Source: CAVYUC01 sp963783085 (lineage in GTDB: Bacteria; Bacteroidota; Bacteroidia; Bacteroidales; Prolixibacteraceae). From it: a DNA stretch of 64,000 nucleotides. Below the pieces are notes generated by a model. It was not told the origin of the DNA. It worked only from the letters and a program-made list of their open reading frames with translations, and ran no database searches. Shown one piece after another: positions 37,589 through 46,165 of the stretch. Made by a program: the position numbers and the translations under genes. The stretch lies in NCBI GenBank assembly GCA_963783085.1, contig CAWAMJ010000012.1, positions 79,795-143,794 of the forward strand, in the 5' to 3' direction. Each line of letters opens with the position of its first letter. Positions within the stretch are counted from its first letter, which is position 1.

Positions 37589-39607
37589 TCAGTTTATCCA
37601 TTTGTTGTTTTTTGGACCCATTTTGTCCAAAGGAATGGGTTGTAACCCGTAATTTTCCATAAGTTCAGGTTTTAAAAAATCCTTTACTGTTTTTCCATCT
37701 GCAACAACAGATGTATTATTTTCTTCTTTATTTATCCCTTTGTCTCTCAGAAATCGATCTTCGCAACCGATTAACAGGTTATTTTTTATGGTGTTCACAT
37801 CCACGTCTTCCTGAATATTTTTCAGTCCGGGGTATTTATCCTGATACAACTCCGAATTAATATCCACGTCTTCATACAGTTTTTTCCGGATTCCCGGCGA
37901 TTCCAAATTTTCCAGCCAGCGTTTTTCACCCCAGGGAGAAAAGCTCACTGCTGCGCGGCAATCGTAAAACAGGTTATTTTCCACCACGTTATCCTTTCCG
38001 CCGTGAATTTGCACACCTCCAAAATCACGGGCGCCGCATCGTTCAAAAATGTTCCCGAAAACCTGCACCCCCGAAATCATATCGTCGAGCCGAACACCGG
38101 CAGCGCCGTGGCGTGTGCCCCCCTGAACATCGGACCAGTGGTTATAGCGGACTACAATTCCCCGGTACGACGGATTGTAGAACATATCCAGCCCGCCCTG
38201 ATCATCCGATTCATTTACCACATGGCTGATTTCGTTGTACTCCACGGTCATATCGTTGCCTTCGATGCGCATAGCGGAAGACGACGAATTCATAAACCGG
38301 TTGTTACGAATAACGATACCACACCCCTCTGCATGAACAGCCGGTTCATAGGTGCGTTTAAACAATGAAAAGTCCGCAACCACCGTATTTTCCACAAAGT
38401 GATTGGCCGGGATAAGGTTTTTTCGGTCGCCCCCTGCTACATCAATGCCGCTGCAACCAAACGTGCTGAGGAAACATCCGGAGATTCCATGTCCCTTTCC
38501 GCCGCTTATGCGTATGGCGTCTTTACCAAAACGTTCAATCCGGCAGTCTGCAATCCGGCAATTTTTACCATTGTCAACCGAAATGGCGCTCCCCCGCCCT
38601 TCCCGGAAAGTTAATCCCTGAAATTTTAAGTTTGAACAGTCATGAGTTTCAATCATAAACGGCGCACTAAAAACGGATAATGTAACGTGGGCATTTTCAG
38701 GAACCACATCTTCAGGCGGATACCAGTAAAGCAGGCCCAAATCGCGGTCAAGATAATACTCTCCGGGCTGATCGATTTCACAAAACAGGTTCAGTCCGAA
38801 ATAACGGAGGCTGTCCCTGTAACCATATTTGTGAAAAGGTCCGCTGATGTAAAATACCTGTGACTGTGCATCCACTTTTGCCACTATTTGAAACTCGTCG
38901 GCCCAATCCCAGTACCAGTACCCTCCCAGCCGGACATCTTTTTCGCCAGCCCATCGGTTTTGCCTTTTACCGAGGTATTCAAAAACACCTTCCTTCGTTC
39001 CGTGCTTTCCGATATAAGTTGGCGGTAATTCAGTTTTTCCGATGGCAAGCCCAGCTTTGGTGAAACCTTCATTTGGCCAGCGGGCGAGGGTTTGTACCTG
39101 ACCGTTGCAAAACAATTCCGGTCGTTTTCCAATTTCGGTGGCATCGCCAAAGTCGGTTAAGCCTGCTGAATTCAAATTCGTAAAATATATCTTTCCTGTT
39201 ATTTCGGGTGACAGAAGTTTCAGCTTTTCAGCATTTTCCAGCACCTGCCAGTTGTTTAACCTTCGGCTGCCTGTAAATACCGGTTCTTCGCTGCCGACAG
39301 CTTTGTAAACCACCGGCGAATTTTTATTCCCGGAATCCTCCGAAGAAAATACAACCGGCTTTTCAAGGTAATAATTCCCTCCTTTAAAATTAACCACGAT
39401 TGCTTTTTCCGGTGAATTTTTCAATTGTAACCTGACGGCGCCTTTTGCTTTTTCAAAGGTTTTAAAAGGGCTGCTTTCCGCACCAGGATTTGCATCGTTT
39501 CCGGTGGGTGACACATAAAACTCCAGCGTGTTTTGGTGGGAACAGGATATTAAGAAAAACAGGATTGCCAGGTACCCCGGCTTGAACAGATGTTGTTTTA
39601 TTTTCAT
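37589..39607 (-). CDS. Right-handed parallel beta-helix lipoprotein
   Basis: A 672-residue lipoprotein (LFFLISCSHQ, Cys22) starting with the common FYVSPTGNDANPGAESSPF motif of secreted beta-helix proteins. Beta-helix coils follow (about residues 320-570: CSNLKFQGLTFREGRGSAIS, NCRIADCRIERFGKDAIRIS and similar), as in polysaccharide lyases and glycoside hydrolases. It probably acts on uronic-acid or complex polysaccharides at the cell surface, but catalytic residues cannot be assigned. It is on the minus strand with the TIM-barrel, DUF4185-like and oxidoreductase genes, probably one operon. Confidence 0.85.
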   Translation of the reverse strand: MKIKQHLFKPGYLAILFFLISCSHQNTLEFYVSPTGNDANPGAESSPFKTFEKAKGAVRLQLKNSPEKAIVVNFKGGNYYLEKPVVFSSEDSGNKNSPVVYKAVGSEEPVFTGSRRLNNWQVLENAEKLKLLSPEITGKIYFTNLNSAGLTDFGDATEIGKRPELFCNGQVQTLARWPNEGFTKAGLAIGKTELPPTYIGKHGTKEGVFEYLGKRQNRWAGEKDVRLGGYWYWDWADEFQIVAKVDAQSQVFYISGPFHKYGYRDSLRYFGLNLFCEIDQPGEYYLDRDLGLLYWYPPEDVVPENAHVTLSVFSAPFMIETHDCSNLKFQGLTFREGRGSAISVDNGKNCRIADCRIERFGKDAIRISGGKGHGISGCFLSTFGCSGIDVAGGDRKNLIPANHFVENTVVADFSLFKRTYEPAVHAEGCGIVIRNNRFMNSSSSAMRIEGNDMTVEYNEISHVVNESDDQGGLDMFYNPSYRGIVVRYNHWSDVQGGTRHGAAGVRLDDMISGVQVFGNIFERCGARDFGGVQIHGGKDNVVENNLFYDCRAAVSFSPWGEKRWLENLESPGIRKKLYEDVDINSELYQDKYPGLKNIQEDVDVNTIKNNLLIGCEDRFLRDKGINKEENNTSVVADGKTVKDFLKPELMENYGLQPIPLDKMGPKNNKWIN

Positions 39608-39648
39608 AATCGATAATGTTATTTTACATAAAGCTGATTTACATTGCT

Positions 39649-40764
39649 CTAATTGCTGCCGGCTACAAAATCCAGTGGCAGGTTTTTGTACGTTCTGGCA
39701 AGCGTTGCAATGTTGCGGGCATCGCCGCTGAAACTGTCGATGGGCTGCGCGAGGTAATGCGAAATGGGCGGCAACAGCGAATTGCTGTCGGGTTTTACAA
39801 AACCGTACAATCCTACTCCCGCTTTTTGTGCGTCAACAACTACTTTCTTTGCATCTTTCCGGTTCCAATTTGCCAGACAAGTAATCAACCGCGTATTTTC
39901 ACCCACCATACTCCGGATGGAATCAATCTTGCTGATATCGCCTTCCTCATTCATCAGCCAGTCGATTTCCTGAAACATTTTCGAATTTACAATGTGCGGG
40001 TGCGTAATATCGAAACAGGTGAGCCAGATGATGCAATCGGGATTGGTTTCTTTGGCTGCCTTGTGAATAACGTCCCAGCAAGCGGCTATGGCGCGTCGGC
40101 TATAGATTGTATAATCGTGTTCCGAAAGATTTTCTTCTCCGGGGAATGCTTTGCCCGTTAATTCTTTGTACCGCTGTTTTTCACTATCCAGCCACTTTCC
40201 GCCGGTACTGCTGCGGTTGGGCTGGTAAAACCAGTCAATCATAAACCCGTCGACACCGGTTTTGGAAACGGCATCGCGAATAACGGCGTCGAGATAATCC
40301 AGGTACTTTTGGGTATAGGGAATGTGCCGGTCTGCAGGCACTCCATAACTATATTCCGGGTTTTCCTGCCCCCAGCGCGTGTTCGAGCCGATGCATAAAT
40401 ATCCCATTACTTTAATTCCGGATTCGTGCCCGAGCTTCACCATTTCGGGCAAAAAATCATGTGCCAGCCCCGGCTGTGGAGGAACCACTCCGTTTTTATA
40501 CCAGGCATACCCGTTACACGAAACAATGAACGTTTGAATGGTATTTGCACCCATACTTTTGTACCACGCTATATGTTCTTCCGGGTCGGCATCGGCCCAT
40601 AAACCCGGCGCAGCAAAAGCATTCGGGCCACCTTCGCCCCAGTTAAAATCGAGATCATAAGCCTTTATCTCTTCCTGACCTTTTGAAGCGCCATTGTCGT
40701 TTGTACACGACAAAAGGCCGATAACTGAGATTGTAAATACAATTGAAATGCAACATTTATACAT
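39649..40764 (-). CDS. Putative TIM-barrel glycoside hydrolase lipoprotein
   Basis: A 371-residue lipoprotein (signal ending GLLSC). Segments such as HIAWYKSMGANTIQTFIVSC, GIKVMGYLCIGSNTRWG, VDGFMIDWFYQP and DCIIWLTCFDITHPHI resemble the strands of (beta/alpha)8 glycosidases of the alpha-L-fucosidase or GH-A type. The acidic residues at strand ends (MIDWF and the later EIDWLMNEEGD) could be catalytic. I cannot assign a CAZy family. It lies between the beta-helix and DUF4185-like genes in a probable carbohydrate operon. Confidence 0.7.
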   Translation of the reverse strand: MYKCCISIVFTISVIGLLSCTNDNGASKGQEEIKAYDLDFNWGEGGPNAFAAPGLWADADPEEHIAWYKSMGANTIQTFIVSCNGYAWYKNGVVPPQPGLAHDFLPEMVKLGHESGIKVMGYLCIGSNTRWGQENPEYSYGVPADRHIPYTQKYLDYLDAVIRDAVSKTGVDGFMIDWFYQPNRSSTGGKWLDSEKQRYKELTGKAFPGEENLSEHDYTIYSRRAIAACWDVIHKAAKETNPDCIIWLTCFDITHPHIVNSKMFQEIDWLMNEEGDISKIDSIRSMVGENTRLITCLANWNRKDAKKVVVDAQKAGVGLYGFVKPDSNSLLPPISHYLAQPIDSFSGDARNIATLARTYKNLPLDFVAGSN

Positions 40765-40778
40765 GGTCCGGTTTTTTT

Positions 40779-41864
40779 TTATTGTTTTAAGAATTTTAAT
40801 AACATCAGCCGCGGAAAATATATTTTCTCATCTTTTACAAGTTCATCAAACTTAAAGTTATTCACGTTGTAAGTTACCGGAATACCATCAGATTTCAACT
40901 CCGGATGCGCATTGGCGGTGTAATTGAATTCGTTTTCATTAAGTTGCGGGGTATAAAAAACCACCGGCTCTGTCCAGGGGCCTTCTAATTTCTCTGCCAG
41001 CCTGTACGCCAGCGACGAATGGCCAAAACCGAGCGTTTGAATTTGAACGTATTTATTCAACACCCGGTCAAAATGAACGGAAAATTCGGTTTGTGATTTA
41101 AACAGTACAGCAGATTTTGGTTCCTCTGTTAAATTTCCGGCCCATTTGTCGCCAATCCACCATTCCATTCCTGATAAATCTCCGTTTGAAATCTGGTCTT
41201 TTCTAAACCGAAACAGGTAAGTTTCGTGTGTACCCGGTTCTTTAACTCCAAAAGCGTACACAAAATCATTATCTTTCAGAACCGCAGAAGAACCAACAAT
41301 TACCACGAATGTTTCCGGGCCTTTTACATATTTTACATTCCAGTTTTTGGGGTTGTCATTCGGATTAGCAATAATTGCCAGTGTCCAGCCAATCGATTCA
41401 AAACCCAGACCTTCCGAAGTCGATTTTTCTTCAAAAAGAAAAATAAGAAGTTTCCCGTTAACAACCGTTCCATGCCCGGTCCAGAACCATGTTTTTCCGG
41501 GAAGTTCAAAAAAAGCTTTGGGATTTTCGTTTGTTCCTTTCCAAAAATAGTTTAATTCGTCATTTTCAAGGTTATTCCCATTTTGAATCGCAATGGTATT
41601 ATTGATCATCTTCGAGCCTTCACGTTGACCTGTCCCTTTAGTATCAATAAATGTATCACTAAAAAGCCAAAGTATTTTTCCGTTTTCCAAATCGATGGTT
41701 GCTGCACCGTCGGCCCCGCGCCAGAATTTATCGGCTGTAAAAACATGGTTATCCAATGCTGACACTTTGAACCTGCTGTCTGTTAATTCGTTATTTTGTC
41801 CGGAAAGAAATCCGGAAAAAAAAATAAGAATGATGCTAACCGCGAAAATCGTGGGCAGTTTCAT
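40779..41864 (-). CDS. DUF4185-like secreted beta-propeller protein
   Basis: About 361 residues with a signal peptide (MKLPTIFAVSIILIFFSG start). The body resembles DUF4185/DUF5005 proteins and five-bladed glycosidase-like propellers: WRGADGAATIDLENGKILWL, LFSDTF, TWFWTGHGTVVNGKLLIFL and an ending with FNYTANAHPEL. Such proteins occur in polysaccharide utilisation regions. The ATG at 41864 avoids overlap with the upstream oxidoreductase; an earlier ATG at 41903 is possible. Function is inferred from context only. Confidence 0.72.
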   Translation of the reverse strand: MKLPTIFAVSIILIFFSGFLSGQNNELTDSRFKVSALDNHVFTADKFWRGADGAATIDLENGKILWLFSDTFIDTKGTGQREGSKMINNTIAIQNGNNLENDELNYFWKGTNENPKAFFELPGKTWFWTGHGTVVNGKLLIFLFEEKSTSEGLGFESIGWTLAIIANPNDNPKNWNVKYVKGPETFVVIVGSSAVLKDNDFVYAFGVKEPGTHETYLFRFRKDQISNGDLSGMEWWIGDKWAGNLTEEPKSAVLFKSQTEFSVHFDRVLNKYVQIQTLGFGHSSLAYRLAEKLEGPWTEPVVFYTPQLNENEFNYTANAHPELKSDGIPVTYNVNNFKFDELVKDEKIYFPRLMLLKFLKQ

Positions 41865-41886
41865 AAAAATCGAATTGAAATAATTT

Positions 41887-43074
41887 TCAAACTTCCTTTT
41901 CAATAATATTCGCTGAATTCTTTTCTTTCAGAATCACCTTTTTACGTCCGTCGGGCAGGATTTCTTCTTTTACCAGCCAGTGGTTTTCATCGTATTCCAC
42001 AAACGCCGAAAGTGGTTCCACTTCGCTGAGACCACGCCATTCATTCAGCTCCACCGGTTCCCACTTTTTGGTTTTGGCAGATTTGTAACAGGCATCTATA
42101 ATCGCATTTACCACATAACCATCGTAAAAATCTTCAGTCGGTTTTTTGCCAGCCTCAATAGCGCTGAACATGTCCGTGAACATGTGGTTGTATCCCAGTT
42201 CGTGCACCTCATCGCCCACGGGGAAAAGCCAGCCCGAATCGGATTCGGCTTTTTCAGCCACATAGCCTTTTTTACCCGGCGCCGAAAACATTTCAAGCCC
42301 GGTGCGCAGGAAATTATCGATCCGGATGGAACCATCTACGCCGGCCACTTCGTCTTTCAGTTCCATGCCGCCACGGAAACACCAGCTCACTTCAAACTGC
42401 CCGATGGCGCCGTTCTGGTAGCGCACCAGCCCAATGGCATGGTCTTCGGCTGCAATGGGCTTCACTTGAGTATCGGCCCAGCAAACCACTTCCACCGGCC
42501 GAATGTTTTTGCCGATAAAACTGCGCCCGATTTCAATGCAGTGGCAGCCCAAATCGACAATGGCGCCCCCACCCGACTTTTCCGGATTCCAGAACCAGTC
42601 GCTGTGCGGCCCGGGATGTGCCTCGCGTGAACGTACCCACAACACTTTTCCAATGGCGCCGTTTTCAACCGAAGCATGGGCTTTCAGATGTTTTGGCGTG
42701 TACACCAAATCTTCAAGGTAGCCATGAAATACACCGGCTTGTTCCACTTTTTGCAGAATCTCCCAAGCTTCCTGAGCATTTCGTCCCAGCGGCTTTGTAC
42801 AAAGCACCGGTTTCCCTGCGTCAACGGCAGCAAAAATGGCTTCCTTGTGCAAATCGTTGGGAAGGCCAACCACAACTACATCTATTTCCGGGTCGGAAAC
42901 TGCTTCCTTAAGATTAGTTGTCCACTTTGGAATGTGGTTGTCGACGGCAAATTTGGCCCCCCGTTTTTCTGAACGGGAATAAACCAGCGCAACTTCATCA
43001 CGGCTGCGCAATCCGTGTAACGACATGGTGTAAAAAGTACCGATGAGACCGGTACCAAGCATTGCTATTTTCAT
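41887..43074 (-). CDS. Gfo/Idh/MocA-family oxidoreductase (cytoplasmic)
   Basis: A 395-residue NAD(P)-dependent sugar or polyol dehydrogenase. The dinucleotide-binding start MKIAMLGTGLIGTFY is followed by VVGLPNDLHKEAIFAAVDAG and the catalytic KPLGRNAQEAWE (Lys of the family EKP motif; here CTKPLG). The C-terminal domain holds SGGGAIVDLGCHCIEIGRSF. There is no export signal, unlike the member at 34.4 kb. It is the first gene of the minus-strand cluster 37-43 kb. Confidence 0.93.
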   Translation of the reverse strand: MKIAMLGTGLIGTFYTMSLHGLRSRDEVALVYSRSEKRGAKFAVDNHIPKWTTNLKEAVSDPEIDVVVVGLPNDLHKEAIFAAVDAGKPVLCTKPLGRNAQEAWEILQKVEQAGVFHGYLEDLVYTPKHLKAHASVENGAIGKVLWVRSREAHPGPHSDWFWNPEKSGGGAIVDLGCHCIEIGRSFIGKNIRPVEVVCWADTQVKPIAAEDHAIGLVRYQNGAIGQFEVSWCFRGGMELKDEVAGVDGSIRIDNFLRTGLEMFSAPGKKGYVAEKAESDSGWLFPVGDEVHELGYNHMFTDMFSAIEAGKKPTEDFYDGYVVNAIIDACYKSAKTKKWEPVELNEWRGLSEVEPLSAFVEYDENHWLVKEEILPDGRKKVILKEKNSANIIEKEV

Positions 43075-43161
43075 AATCTCAGTTTTTTGATTTCGTTTTG
43101 GTTAAAGGTACTAATTGAAATGTTTTTTGGAAAAAAATTGCGTTTTTAAAAAATACAAAAC

Positions 43162-43311
43162 TTGAGTCTGCTCCGAAAAGTCTGAGTTCATTGATTTTCA
43201 ACTTCTTAACCCCTGACCCCTAAAGGGGAACTTGCTGAAAATCAATGGACTCTTCAAAGTCCCCTATATTTGTGGGATTTAGGGGTTTTTGACTTTTCGG
43301 AGTGGACTCAA
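43162..43311. repeat. Nested inverted-repeat element 1 (MITE-like, 150 bp)
   Basis: The outer 21-bp arms TTGAGTCTGCTCCGAAAAGTC (about, 43162-43182) and its inverse at 43291-43311 match at 19 positions. An inner pair (ATTGATTTTCA at 43190-43200 and TGAAAATCAAT at 43236-43246) is perfect. Short CCCCTAAAGGGG palindromic blocks lie inside. There is no coding frame. It could be a non-autonomous mobile element or a long hairpin RNA. Confidence 0.7.
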
Positions 43312-43312
43312 A

Positions 43313-43452
43313 CTTAATTCAATGCCGTTTAATTAAGCTGAATATTCAATAATTGGATTAAACAAACACCCTTCGACTACGCTCAGGGTGACTGTCAGAC
43401 TGAGCGTAGTCGAAGGGTCCTGTCGCTAACTTAACGACATTGAAACTTAATT
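43313..43452. repeat. Nested inverted-repeat element 2 with a perfect 19-bp hairpin
   Basis: ACCCTTCGACTACGCTCAG (43368-43386) is perfectly inverted at 43400-43418 with a 13-nt spacer. The flanks CAATGCCGTTTAATTAAGC and the inverse around GTTAACGACATTG form an imperfect outer inverted repeat. It directly adjoins element 1. The sequence resembles REP-type palindromes dispersed in many environmental bacterial genomes. Confidence 0.75.
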
Positions 43453-43614
43453 TCTAATCTAATTTTCGGGCTTTGGAAAGTCCGAATCCCGAAAATCGGA
43501 GAATCTTTCGCCGATATTGTTTTTTTCTAACAGCCCGATTGGATTTCCGGGAACACTCAACTGTTTTCCTTTGTTACGAATATTGAAACGACACGAAACT
43601 CAAAACATAAAATT

Positions 43615-44343
43615 ATGGCACGAATATTTATTACCGGCTCGGCAGATGGATTGGGACATTTAGCAGCAAAAGAGTTGGTTGAACAGGGACATCAGGTTGT
43701 TTTGCATGCACGAAACGAAAAGCGTGGAGAGGATGCGCTAAATAAAGTACCCGGCGCAGAAAATGTTCTTACAGCGGATCTTTCAAACATGGAAGAAACA
43801 AAACAATTGGCCGAACATGTTAATGCACTGGGCCGTTTCGATGCAGTTATACATAATGCCGGAGTTTACCGGGAATCAAACGAACTGATTTTTAAAGTAA
43901 ACACATTGGCTCCCTATATTCTGACATGTCTGATTCACAAGCCGGAACGTCTGGTTTACCTCAGCTCCGGCTCACACACGTCGGGAAATCCAAATCTTAA
44001 GAGCATGGAAACCGGCAGTGTTACTTACGGCGACTCAAAACTGCACGATGTAATTTTAAGTTTTGCGGTGGCGCGCAAATGGCCGGATGTATATTCCAAC
44101 GCTGTTGACCCGGGCTGGGTGCCCACAAAAATGGGTGGTTCCGGCGCACCGGGCGACCTTCAAAAAGGATACGAGACCCAGGTCTGGCTGGCTGCGGGCA
44201 ATGACGACGGAGCCAAAGTCAGCGGCCGCTATTTTCACCACAAAAAACAAAAGCACCATGTGCCTGAAGCGGCTGATGCCGGAGTTCAGGAAAAATTTCT
44301 CGAACTGTGCGAGCAAATTACAGGAATTGGCTTTCCTTATTAA
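43615..44343 (+). CDS. Short-chain dehydrogenase/reductase
   Basis: A 242-residue SDR. The cofactor motif TGSADGLG is at residues 7-14, followed by HNAGVYRE (NAG motif), the catalytic Ser in YLSSGSH and the catalytic YGDSK (YxxxK). It would oxidise or reduce an unknown alcohol or carbonyl with NAD(P)H. It stands alone between the repeat elements and a terminator-like hairpin. Confidence 0.93.
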   Translation: MARIFITGSADGLGHLAAKELVEQGHQVVLHARNEKRGEDALNKVPGAENVLTADLSNMEETKQLAEHVNALGRFDAVIHNAGVYRESNELIFKVNTLAPYILTCLIHKPERLVYLSSGSHTSGNPNLKSMETGSVTYGDSKLHDVILSFAVARKWPDVYSNAVDPGWVPTKMGGSGAPGDLQKGYETQVWLAAGNDDGAKVSGRYFHHKKQKHHVPEAADAGVQEKFLELCEQITGIGFPY

Positions 44344-44495
44344 TTCTACTTTGACACTTTAGAAAAAACAACCTGATTTTATTCTAAAATCCCTAAAAGG
44401 ATCAGGATGATTTTTCTCTTTTCTTCCTTTAGTACCGAGGTAAAAAAGGAGAAAAATCTAATTTTAAACCAATCTGTAAAAGTAGAATTAATCTT

Positions 44496-44542
44496 AACCT
44501 CCGGCTTTCCCACAAGGTATTTCTTTGGAAAAGCCGGAGGTT
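44496..44542. terminator. Strong hairpin between convergent genes
   Basis: AACCTCCGGCTTT pairs perfectly with AAAGCCGGAGGTT (13 bp), extended by CC/GG, around a loop of about 17 nt. It lies between the SDR and spondin-domain genes, which converge. T-runs are weak, so it may be a bidirectional terminator or mRNA-end stabiliser. Confidence 0.55.
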
Positions 44543-44625
44543 GTATATGCCAGGCCAGGTCCGTTTATCCGGGCATTTAGGGAGCGAATTGACAGCTGTC
44601 TTTTCAACTCCGGGAAAAAAGATTT

Positions 44626-45894
44626 TTAATTTTTCACAATGGTCACCCGTATCATCTGGTTGACAGGTGGATAAGTGAATTCGTCGTTGACTTCCCTGAT
44701 AACGCCGCCTTCATCGATTCCGCCGTTCAATTGTGCCGGCTGGTGAATTCCAGCGCCGGGGTATTCGTTGACTTCCGTTCCGCAATCCCAAAGTTTAATC
44801 TGTGCCGTTACGTCGCCATTTTTCGCCACGTTTCCTGAGAACAGGCGGATTCCACGATCATCCGGGGCAAAAAACAAGTCGTTCGACTGGCCGAGCATGC
44901 TCGCAAAACTTAAATAATCTCCCGGTTTGGCTTCAAACGAAAACGTATACTCTTCGCCCGGGAAAAGCGCTCCGGGACTGCCCGAACCGATCGGTATGTT
45001 GTAAACGCCACTGGTTTCGTCATCTGTCATCAGCGAAGAGGCCAGTATTGATGGATCTCCGTTTTCCGCCAAATTTTCCAAACCCAAACCATAATCCGGT
45101 TTTCCATTGGCAAACAGCGGTTTGTTTTTGTGGTGAAGAATCCAGACACCCGGTCCGATGGGTGAAACATAACCGGTGTTCATAGCGAGGTAATCTCCAA
45201 GCGGCCCAACGTTACCACCTTCGGCAATTTCTTCGATTCCCATTTCGTAATCCGGTTCTCCTTCTTTAAAAAACAGATACGGATCGGTATGTACAGCCCA
45301 GGCGACCGGCGAAATGGGTGTGGTACTGCCACTTAAATTTTCAATTTTCACAGTAAACATACTGGTTCCATCAAATTCCAGCGTTACTTTCAGATTGGTT
45401 TCAACAGTTCCGTAATCAAATCCGTCGCCAACGCCTGACATCAACTGAACATTTTCGCTCTCATCGGCGCCATCGTGCACGTTTCCGGCGCCGGGTGTCT
45501 GATTTTCTTCGGTTCCGGCATCCCACAACATCACCTGCGAAGTGATATCTCCTTCAAGAGGATCGTCACCATTGTAGAGGTTAATCCCTTCATCGCCGGG
45601 CGCATAAAATCCATCGTTCGACCAGCCGTACATGGTAAAAAACGACAGTTTGTGTCCTTTGCCCGCGTGGAAAGAAAAGGTGTACGAATGTCCCGGAAGC
45701 GCCGGTCCTGCGTCGGTTTCGCCATCGGGCATAACCGTGGTTCCCGACTGGAAAAACGGGTACTCTTCAGAAACATTCCCGATGGTAACGGTAAACATTC
45801 CTTTGGAAGGAATAAACGGTAGTTCGTCTTTTTTACACTGCGTAAAAAGAACTGTAAAAAATAAAATACTTGTCATCCATTTGAACGTTTTCAT
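44626..45894 (-). CDS. Lipoprotein with two spondin-N-like domains
   Basis: A 422-residue lipoprotein (signal ending LFTQC). Two related domains of about 190 residues each share GxSYTFSFxAxxGxxLSFxxMxGxSND, FYAPGDEGINLY / FFAPDDRGIRLF and QVMLWDAGTEENQTPGAG / IKLWDCGTEVNEYPGAG. This is the bacterial spondin_N-like domain, a calcium-binding adhesive beta-sandwich. The acidic residues of the DDRG/GDEG loops may bind metal. The two domains are an internal duplication. A cell-surface adhesion role is inferred, not shown. Confidence 0.82.
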   Translation of the reverse strand: MKTFKWMTSILFFTVLFTQCKKDELPFIPSKGMFTVTIGNVSEEYPFFQSGTTVMPDGETDAGPALPGHSYTFSFHAGKGHKLSFFTMYGWSNDGFYAPGDEGINLYNGDDPLEGDITSQVMLWDAGTEENQTPGAGNVHDGADESENVQLMSGVGDGFDYGTVETNLKVTLEFDGTSMFTVKIENLSGSTTPISPVAWAVHTDPYLFFKEGEPDYEMGIEEIAEGGNVGPLGDYLAMNTGYVSPIGPGVWILHHKNKPLFANGKPDYGLGLENLAENGDPSILASSLMTDDETSGVYNIPIGSGSPGALFPGEEYTFSFEAKPGDYLSFASMLGQSNDLFFAPDDRGIRLFSGNVAKNGDVTAQIKLWDCGTEVNEYPGAGIHQPAQLNGGIDEGGVIREVNDEFTYPPVNQMIRVTIVKN

Positions 45895-46165
45895 AGCTGC
45901 ATTTTTTTAATGATTAAACTGGTTCAAATTTCCGGGGAAAGTATCACGGCAACGTCACAAAAAATGGAACTTTTTATCATATTTTTATTTCGAAAAACAA
46001 ACAATGGATGTTATTATGTGTTGTTTTTTTCTTGCTTCCTGAATCAGAACTCCAATTTTAAAAGCCTCAAATTCTTCTTCCTATTTTTCGCGGAAAGTAG
46101 CACCTGTTTTTCCATATTTTTTATCTAAATCTTTATATTGGAGGGTAATTGTGGTAGGTTTTTTT

